From positions 1-9,935 of the forward strand of contig JALUWC010000288.1 of NCBI GenBank assembly GCA_027019885.1: a DNA stretch of 9,935 nucleotides, given 5' to 3'. The DNA comes from Geoglobus sp. (GTDB lineage Archaea; Halobacteriota; Archaeoglobi; Archaeoglobales; Archaeoglobaceae). The notes beneath the pieces were generated by a model, which saw only the letters and a list, made by a program, of their open reading frames with translations, was not told the DNA's origin and searched no databases. Positions 6,970 to 9,935 of the stretch are shown piece after piece (the first letter of the stretch is position 1; each line of letters starts with the position of its first letter). The position numbers and the translations under genes were made by a program.

Positions 6970-7734
6970 TTACTTTCTTTGCTTTAAAATACTACTTTTA
7001 ATTTTTTCCAGAATCTCCGCTCTTTTACCTGAAGTAATCTCTCTCGCGATAAGATAGTAATACCATGCATAAAATCCGGATGCAACAAACATCAGGGCCT
7101 GAGTGAATACCATGCCTACTAAAACCCTGAGCAAAAGATACAAGGAAGGAACTATTAAAACCGGAGCACCGAGCATCACAAGAGCTTCGCTTTTATCGAA
7201 AAGCTTATACTCATATGTAATGAATCCCCACCAATAAATGAAAAGTAATATTGCAACAAGGTGTATATTTGGGAGGGAGTACTGTGTCATGAATACAAAG
7301 GTTCCAAGGTAAAAAAGCATAACAATTATCGTTTTAAAATAGAAATTTATCTTCTCCTCTGGACTTAATTTTTGTGTTGTTGCAAGATCTTCAAGTACTG
7401 AAAGTTTGTTCTCCATTTCCTCTAATTTTTTCCTCAGTGAGTTAATCTCGATAATACCTAATGCAACCTCTTCCATTATAGGTTTTAATCTCGAATAAAC
7501 CACATTGTTAAATGTCTTATTGACCGCAATTTCGTATCCATAAAGTTTTTTCTTAATATTTAAACTACCTCCTATGATTATTGCAGAGAATATTATCAAA
7601 ATTGTGTCAATAAAGAGATTTAACCAGGGTTTTAGTGTAACATAATCTATATAAAAAGAATAAAGAGCTAATCCAAAAAGCATTGCTCCTATCAGAGTTG
7701 ATGAAATGAGTGTGGCGCTCTCTACAGTTCTCAT
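6970..7734 (-). CDS. Polytopic membrane protein with central coiled coil, unknown function
   Basis: 254 residues, not recognised. Two hydrophobic helices at about 6-28 and 36-57, then a soluble segment of about 70 residues (60-128) containing a heptad-like coiled coil around INSLRKKLEEMENKLSVLED (98-117), then about four more helices between 130 and 230 (including LVAILLFIYWWGFITY and ALVMLGAPVLIVPSLYLLL), and a basic tail ending KSSILKQRK. The basic residues next to the helices suggest the coiled coil and C-terminus are cytoplasmic. It ends 6 bp from the convergent signal peptidase stop and is transcribed alone. The ATG at 7734 is supported by a TATA box 28 nt upstream. No catalytic motif is seen; a transporter, sensor or scaffold cannot be distinguished. 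Confidence 0.78.
   Translation of the reverse strand: MRTVESATLISSTLIGAMLFGLALYSFYIDYVTLKPWLNLFIDTILIIFSAIIIGGSLNIKKKLYGYEIAVNKTFNNVVYSRLKPIMEEVALGIIEINSLRKKLEEMENKLSVLEDLATTQKLSPEEKINFYFKTIIVMLFYLGTFVFMTQYSLPNIHLVAILLFIYWWGFITYEYKLFDKSEALVMLGAPVLIVPSLYLLLRVLVGMVFTQALMFVASGFYAWYYYLIAREITSGKRAEILEKIKSSILKQRK
6995..7008 (+). terminator. Possible T-rich terminator of the surface-protein operon
   Basis: CTTTTAATTTTTTCC on the plus strand, 30-45 bp past the signal peptidase stop and inside the 3' end of the convergent gene. Archaeal terminators are often simple T tracts; AT-rich coding sequence could produce this by chance. Confidence 0.3.
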
Positions 7735-7755
7735 TAAATCGCCTACTGGCTATAA

Positions 7756-7767
7756 GGATTTAAATTT
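7756..7767 (-). promoter_or_regulatory. TATA box of the coiled-coil membrane protein gene
   Basis: Minus-strand GAGAAAAAATTTAAATCC: a purine-rich BRE-like GAGAAAA followed by TTTAAAT. The centre is 28 nt before ATG 7734, consistent with a leaderless mRNA. Confidence 0.58.
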
Positions 7768-7786
7768 TTTCTCTAATTTATCTTCC

Positions 7787-8041
7787 TTTCACAGGTTTGT
7801 GGAGGAAAGCAAAAGATATGGCAGAAATCAGGCTTACAACTCTATAAATGTGGTTGAAGAGGTGGCATACGTTCAGATAAAGGATCTGGTTGTTGAGAAA
7901 ACTGAAATAGAAAGACATTATGAACTGCTCAAGCACCTGAGAGAAAATCCAGGATTTGTTAAAGAAATACCTGATGAGACTATTTCAGATTTTGTCTCCC
8001 ACTGCTTGGTGAGGAATAAATCCCGATCAGATTCCTGGTAA
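7787..8041 (+). pseudogene. Remnant of a PIN-domain toxin gene (vapC), 5' and middle part
   Basis: An open stretch of about 84 codons with PIN-domain character but no start codon. It contains FHRFVEESKRYGRN, INVVEEVAYV (matching VVNETLY and VIEETLY, with the second catalytic acid, of the two intact toxins downstream) and EIERHYELLKHLRENPGF. The first ~20 residues, with the catalytic IDTN motif, are absent: the region upstream is now the promoter of the divergent membrane protein gene. After ISDFVSH the similarity fades and the frame ends at TAA 8039. The frame has no own vapB upstream. Assignment to VapC is by comparison with its neighbours; the gene is surely inactive. Confidence 0.68.
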
Positions 8042-8056
8042 ATTACGCTCTGTTAA

Positions 8057-8254
8057 CCTCCCTCAAATGTTTTTGAAGAGGCATTTTACAAACCTCTTTA
8101 TCTCAAGACAGAAGATGTGTTGGGGAGATCTGAAAAGTATTTCCTCAAAGATCATTGCGATAAATAAAAACAGGTATATGAGCAAATATTCAAGTACTAC
8201 AGCACGTTTATCCGAGAGCTGGTTGATAATTATTCAATACTCTTTTACTGCTGA
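8057..8254 (+). other. Decayed coding-like segment inside the broken vapC
   Basis: In the same frame as the vapC remnant, after stops at 8039 and 8054, there is a protein-like reading with normal residue use: EEAFYKPLYLKTEDVLG, SEKYFLKDHCDK, a TAA stop at 8165, then KQVYEQIFKYYSTFIREL and VDNYSILFYC before TGA at 8252. This looks like a coding sequence with one internal stop, but I do not recognise the family. It could be an inserted gene fragment or a diverged part of the toxin. A 65-codon reading in another frame (8067-8261) looks less protein-like. Confidence 0.35.
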
Positions 8255-8262
8255 CTTCTGAG

Positions 8263-8418
8263 GTCTTTTTTATTCAATTAAAATTTCATGGAAATATTTT
8301 CCTTATCTCAAATGATGCCTTAATCGCAGCAACATGCAAACACTATGGAATCAAGAAAATAGCCACCTTTGATGAGGATTTTGAGAGGGTTGATTTTCTG
8401 GAAATTGTCGGGCTGTAA
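8263..8418 (+). pseudogene. Remnant of a PIN-domain toxin gene (vapC), 3' end
   Basis: The last ~50 codons of a vap[17 protein letters not shown], then [15 protein letters not shown] and the stop TAA at 8416. It is almost identical to the C-terminus of the second intact toxin (9633-9741) and carries the third and fourth PIN acidic residues. Upstream the reading FFIQLKFHGNIFLIS is compatible with the usual helix before the NDALIAA motif, but the frame is closed at 8227 and has no start. It is in a different frame from the 7787-8041 piece. Together the two pieces make about 135 codons, close to one toxin gene minus its first 20 codons. Confidence 0.82.
8359..8402 (+). repeat. 44-bp direct repeat, copy in the broken vapC
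   Basis: From ATAGCCACC to TTTTCTGGA this stretch is identical base for base to 9682-9725 in the second intact vapC, encoding [15 protein letters not shown]. Adjacent bases diverge on both sides. Confidence 0.85.
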
Positions 8419-8427
8419 CCAAAATCC

Positions 8428-8436
8428 TTATTTAAT
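8428..8436 (+). promoter_or_regulatory. TATA box of the first vapBC operon
   Basis: TTATTTAAT, preceded by CCAAAATCC, with its centre 28 nt before the ATG at 8460. It supports ATG 8460 over TTG 8457 and a leaderless antitoxin mRNA. Confidence 0.58.
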
Positions 8437-8459
8437 CCTGAAAACATAGTAAGAAATTG

Positions 8460-8657
8460 ATGCCGAAGGTTATTGAGGCTGTCTACGAGAATGGAGTATT
8501 CAAACCCTTGGAAAAAATCGATCTCAAGGATGGAGAGAAGGTTAAAATCCTTGTGGAGTCAGATAGAAAAAAGGTCATCGAATCATACAGAGGTATTTTT
8601 GGAAAGGCAAGTGTTAACGAACTCAAAATATATGAGAAGGAGGCACAGTCACAGTGA
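8460..8657 (+). CDS. vapB: VapB-type antitoxin (DUF104/UPF0165 family)
   Basis: 65 residues. Antitoxin that would bind and neutralise the PIN ribonuclease encoded next and repress the operon. The N-terminal half carries the DUF104 pattern [18 protein letters not shown], then [14 protein letters not shown], predicted to fold as a small beta-barrel. The C-terminal half (from about residue 34, [20 protein letters not shown]) is the variable part that usually wraps the toxin. TTG 8457 directly upstream is in frame, but ATG 8460 fits the family N-terminus MPK and the TATA spacing. Its TGA overlaps the GTG start of vapC, so the pair is translationally coupled. About 43% of the first 35 residues match the second antitoxin exactly or more, so the two are paralogues. 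Confidence 0.88.
   Translation: MPKVIEAVYENGVFKPLEKIDLKDGEKVKILVESDRKKVIESYRGIFGKASVNELKIYEKEAQSQ
8637..8643 (+). promoter_or_regulatory. Shine-Dalgarno site of the first vapC
   Basis: AAGGAGG inside the end of vapB, 10 nt before the GTG at 8654. It supports that non-ATG start. Confidence 0.65.
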
Positions 8658-9103
8658 TATTTATCGATACAAACATTTTCTACAATTTTATGTTCGAAAC
8701 GGAATTGACATCCAAGGCTGCCAAAATTCTGGAGATTGATGAGAGGCCAGCTACCTCTTTCATTGTAGTGAATGAAACCCTCTATATACTGGCAAGAAAA
8801 CTGGCAGAAAGTAAGTTTGGTGTTAAATCCAACCAGAAATTCAGGAATTTTATATCTGAGAATGGATATGAACCTTTCAGGAAGGAAATGGAAAAGTTAT
8901 TCAGCTTGCTTGAAGATCTTTCAATCGAGATTCTAACAGACCATCAGGATGTTTCAAAAATCTGGAAAATTATGTGTGAATATAAACTTCTTCCAAACGA
9001 TGCACTAATAGCAGCAACATGCAGGCACCATGGAATTAAAAAAATAGCCACATTTGATAAGGATTTCAAAAGGATTGATTTTCTCCAGATAATTGAACTG
9101 TGA
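8654..9103 (+). CDS. vapC: PIN-domain ribonuclease toxin VapC (first intact copy)
   Basis: 149 residues. Mg-dependent RNase toxin of a type II system; VapC family members usually cut tRNA or rRNA, the target here being unknown. The four expected acidic residues are present: Asp5 (FIDTN), Glu41 (VVNETLYIL), Asp116 (NDALIAA) and Asp135 or Asp137 (TFDKDF), so the enzyme should be active. The start is GTG 8654, overlapping the vapB stop as GTGA, with AAGGAGG upstream. It is about 20 residues longer than the second toxin because of a longer helical insert (about 52-90). The 3' end is nucleotide-identical over 31 bp to the second toxin. It follows directly after the broken vapC. Confidence 0.9.
   Translation: MIFIDTNIFYNFMFETELTSKAAKILEIDERPATSFIVVNETLYILARKLAESKFGVKSNQKFRNFISENGYEPFRKEMEKLFSLLEDLSIEILTDHQDVSKIWKIMCEYKLLPNDALIAATCRHHGIKKIATFDKDFKRIDFLQIIEL
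8993..9023 (+). repeat. 31-bp direct repeat, copy in the first intact vapC
   Basis: CCAAACGATGCACTAATAGC and the next 11 bases are identical to 9631-9661 in the second intact vapC. They encode [10 protein letters not shown]. The broken copy differs here at third-codon positions (for example GCC TTA ATC). Confidence 0.85.
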
Positions 9104-9110
9104 AGGAAAG

Positions 9111-9118
9111 AATTTTAA
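9111..9118 (+). promoter_or_regulatory. TATA-like box of the second vapBC operon
   Basis: AATTTTAA, preceded by the purine-rich GAAGGAAAG, lies in the 40-bp gap between the two operons, centred about 29 nt before the ATG at 9144. The second pair can therefore be transcribed on its own, though read-through from the first is also possible. Confidence 0.45.
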
Positions 9119-9143
9119 CTACTGAATAAAGAAATGGGAACTG

Positions 9144-9365
9144 ATGCCAAAAACAATTGAGGTTGTTTATGAAAATGGTGTGTTCAAGCCTCTGGATAAG
9201 GTGTATTTGAAGGAGGGGGAGAGGGTAAAAATTCAAATAGAGGAGGGTAGAAAAGAAAGAAGACTCAGGTTCATTATGAACTGGAAACCGATTAGACCGG
9301 GAGAGAAGATAACCGCAAAGAAAATTGAAAAAATAAGACAGGAGAGGTATGAAAACATTCATTGA
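9144..9365 (+). CDS. vapB: VapB-type antitoxin (DUF104/UPF0165 family), second copy
   Basis: 73 residues. Same N-terminal DUF104 module as the first antitoxin: [18 protein letters not shown], then [16 protein letters not shown]. The C-terminal part (from about residue 36, [20 protein letters not shown] to the lysine/arginine-rich end) is unrelated by eye to that of the first copy. This is the part expected to bind the toxin, so it suggests separate partner specificity. ATG 9144 gives the family N-terminus MPK; the gene overlaps vapC by 17 bp. Role as antitoxin and autorepressor is inferred from the family. Confidence 0.88.
   Translation: MPKTIEVVYENGVFKPLDKVYLKEGERVKIQIEEGRKERRLRFIMNWKPIRPGEKITAKKIEKIRQERYENIH
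9341..9348 (+). promoter_or_regulatory. Shine-Dalgarno site of the second vapC
   Basis: GGAGAGGT ends immediately before the ATG at 9349 and lies inside vapB. The GGAG core is 4 nt from the start codon, which is tight but workable given coupling to vapB translation. Confidence 0.5.
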
Positions 9366-9741
9366 CACTAATTTCTTGGTCAGTTTACTTGTTGAGAGTG
9401 AGCACACTGAAAGGGCAAAGAGGGTCTTTGAAAAGATTGCCGATAACGATCTGATAACGTCTGTAAACGTTATTGAAGAAACTCTCTATATCCTCCGGAG
9501 AATTTTCAGAGATGAAAATGAAGCTCTCGTTAATATTCTGAGAAATTTTATAGATGGTCTGGAACTGGAAGTGATTGATTGTCTGCCATTAAACGGGTTT
9601 TTTGAGGTTTTTAAAGAGTACAATCTTTTACCAAACGATGCACTAATAGCAGCAACATGCAAACATTACGGTATAAAGAAGATAGCCACCTTTGATGAGG
9701 ATTTTGAGAGGGTTGATTTTCTGGAGGTTGTTAAGGTCTGA
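9349..9741 (+). CDS. vapC: PIN-domain ribonuclease toxin VapC (second intact copy)
   Basis: 130 residues, usual VapC length. All four acidic residues are visible: Asp6 (FIDTN), Glu44 (VIEETLYIL), Asp97 (NDALIAA) and Asp116 or Asp118 (TFDEDF), so it should be catalytically active. The start ATG 9349 is within the last 17 bp of vapB. The last ~110 bp are a mosaic: 31 bp identical to the first intact toxin and 44 bp identical to the broken copy at 8359-8402. The middle part (residues 50-90) differs from the other toxin in sequence and is shorter. Target RNA unknown. Confidence 0.9.
   Translation: MKTFIDTNFLVSLLVESEHTERAKRVFEKIADNDLITSVNVIEETLYILRRIFRDENEALVNILRNFIDGLELEVIDCLPLNGFFEVFKEYNLLPNDALIAATCKHYGIKKIATFDEDFERVDFLEVVKV
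9631..9661 (+). repeat. 31-bp direct repeat, copy in the second intact vapC
   Basis: Identical to 8993-9023; it lies 20 bp before the 44-bp repeat shared with the broken copy. Confidence 0.85.
9682..9725 (+). repeat. 44-bp direct repeat, copy in the second intact vapC
   Basis: Identical to 8359-8402. The corresponding segment of the first intact vapC differs at many positions, including third-codon positions. Confidence 0.85.
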
Positions 9742-9778
9742 TTAAATCTGAATAGGGTAACCGATCTTTAAGAATTCG

Positions 9779-9789
9779 CAGATCATCTG
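9779..9789. promoter_or_regulatory. Short palindrome after the second vapBC operon
   Basis: CAGATCATCTG: perfect 5-bp arms around one base, followed by GTGTTTTT. It may be a half of an operator pair with 9809-9827, or a small hairpin with a T tract acting as terminator. Confidence 0.3.
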
Positions 9790-9808
9790 TGTTTTTGGAA
9801 CATATTGG

Positions 9809-9827
9809 TGAGATGTGTCACATCTCA
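9809..9827. promoter_or_regulatory. 19-bp perfect palindrome, likely protein-binding site
   Basis: TGAGATGTG, one central T, then CACATCTCA: 9-bp perfect arms. The one-base centre makes a stable RNA hairpin unlikely, so a dimeric DNA-binding protein site is the better reading. It lies 68 bp past the vapC stop and upstream of TATA-like sequences pointing out of the window. Confidence 0.5.
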
Positions 9828-9923
9828 GTCCTCCGGCAAAGAAAATTTCCTGAAATTCCAAGGCGGGTTTTAAAAATCCTCATTATTTTCCATTATCTAT
9901 ATTATAATAATCATCAGAAAGAC

Positions 9924-9933
9924 TTAAATAAGA
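9924..9933 (+). promoter_or_regulatory. TATA-like box facing the window edge
   Basis: CTTAAATAAG resembles the other TATA boxes here (TTATTTAAT, TTTAAAT). By the same spacing it would direct transcription from about 9955, outside the window. Confidence 0.3.
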
Positions 9934-9935
9934 AA

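Larger units (their letters stand above)
9742..9935. other. Intergenic region with no gene, right edge
   Basis: No convincing coding sequence in either direction. Besides the two palindromes it has a near-palindromic GGGTTTTAAAAATCC (9865-9879), a very AT-rich stretch (about 9880-9912) and CTTAAATAAG close to the edge. It is probably the control region of a gene starting beyond 9935. Confidence 0.55.

Noticed and set aside
7706..7786. Possible coding start of the broken toxin at ATG 7706
   Set aside because: This part overlaps the start and promoter of the minus-strand membrane protein gene and shows no PIN IDTN motif; the toxin similarity begins only near 7787.
8067..8261. 65-codon open frame in the gap between the vapC fragments
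   Set aside because: The residue pattern is not protein-like, and the neighbouring frame gives a better reading; no ribosome binding site.
9066..9407. 113-codon open frame on the minus strand across the second vapBC
   Set aside because: It is antisense to well-supported vapB and vapC genes and has no recognisable domain.
8359..9725. CRISPR-like repeat series
   Set aside because: The repeats are homologous coding segments of PIN genes, unequal in length and spacing, not short regular repeats with spacers.

Overview
The window looks like the chromosome of a euryarchaeon, most likely one of the Archaeoglobales (Archaeoglobus, Geoglobus or Ferroglobus type; genus not determinable by eye). The reasons are an archaeal-type PheS with N-terminal winged helices, AT-rich archaeal TATA boxes about 27 nt ahead of start codons, a CbiZ corrinoid-salvage enzyme, a Sec11-like (S26B) signal peptidase, a multihaem c-type cytochrome, and small DUF104-type VapB antitoxins paired with PIN-domain toxins.

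Left part, all on the minus strand (1-4205). Reading in the direction of transcription: a hexahaem membrane-anchored cytochrome c (3576-4205), pheS for the phenylalanyl-tRNA synthetase alpha chain (2101-3534), then a tight operon of a BtuC-like permease, a BtuD-like ATPase and CbiZ (cut by the left edge). The last three would import corrinoids and remodel them; no substrate-binding protein (BtuF) is in view.

Middle (4252-6963, plus strand), divergent from the cytochrome across a 46-bp spacer that seems to hold one shared AT-rich TATA region: a secreted, C-terminally anchored multidomain protein with CARDB-like domains, a 90-residue HTH-like protein with one membrane helix, and a signal peptidase. 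The starts overlap the preceding stops, so this is a translationally coupled operon concerned with the cell surface. A convergent polytopic membrane protein with a central coiled coil (6970-7734, minus) follows after 6 bp.

Right part (7735-9935), an island of toxin-antitoxin genes: a broken vapC in two pieces (7787-8041 and 8263-8418) separated by about 220 bp of decayed coding-like sequence, then two intact vapBC operons in tandem (8460-9103 and 9144-9741). The 3' ends of all three PIN genes share long identical stretches in a patchwork way, suggesting duplication and gene conversion. The last 194 bases have no gene but contain two palindromes and TATA-like sequences facing the window edge.

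A recurring theme is that TATA boxes lie so close to start codons that several mRNAs are probably leaderless (pheS, the 594-residue surface protein, the polytopic protein, both vapB genes), whereas internal operon genes mostly have Shine-Dalgarno sequences or stop/start overlaps.
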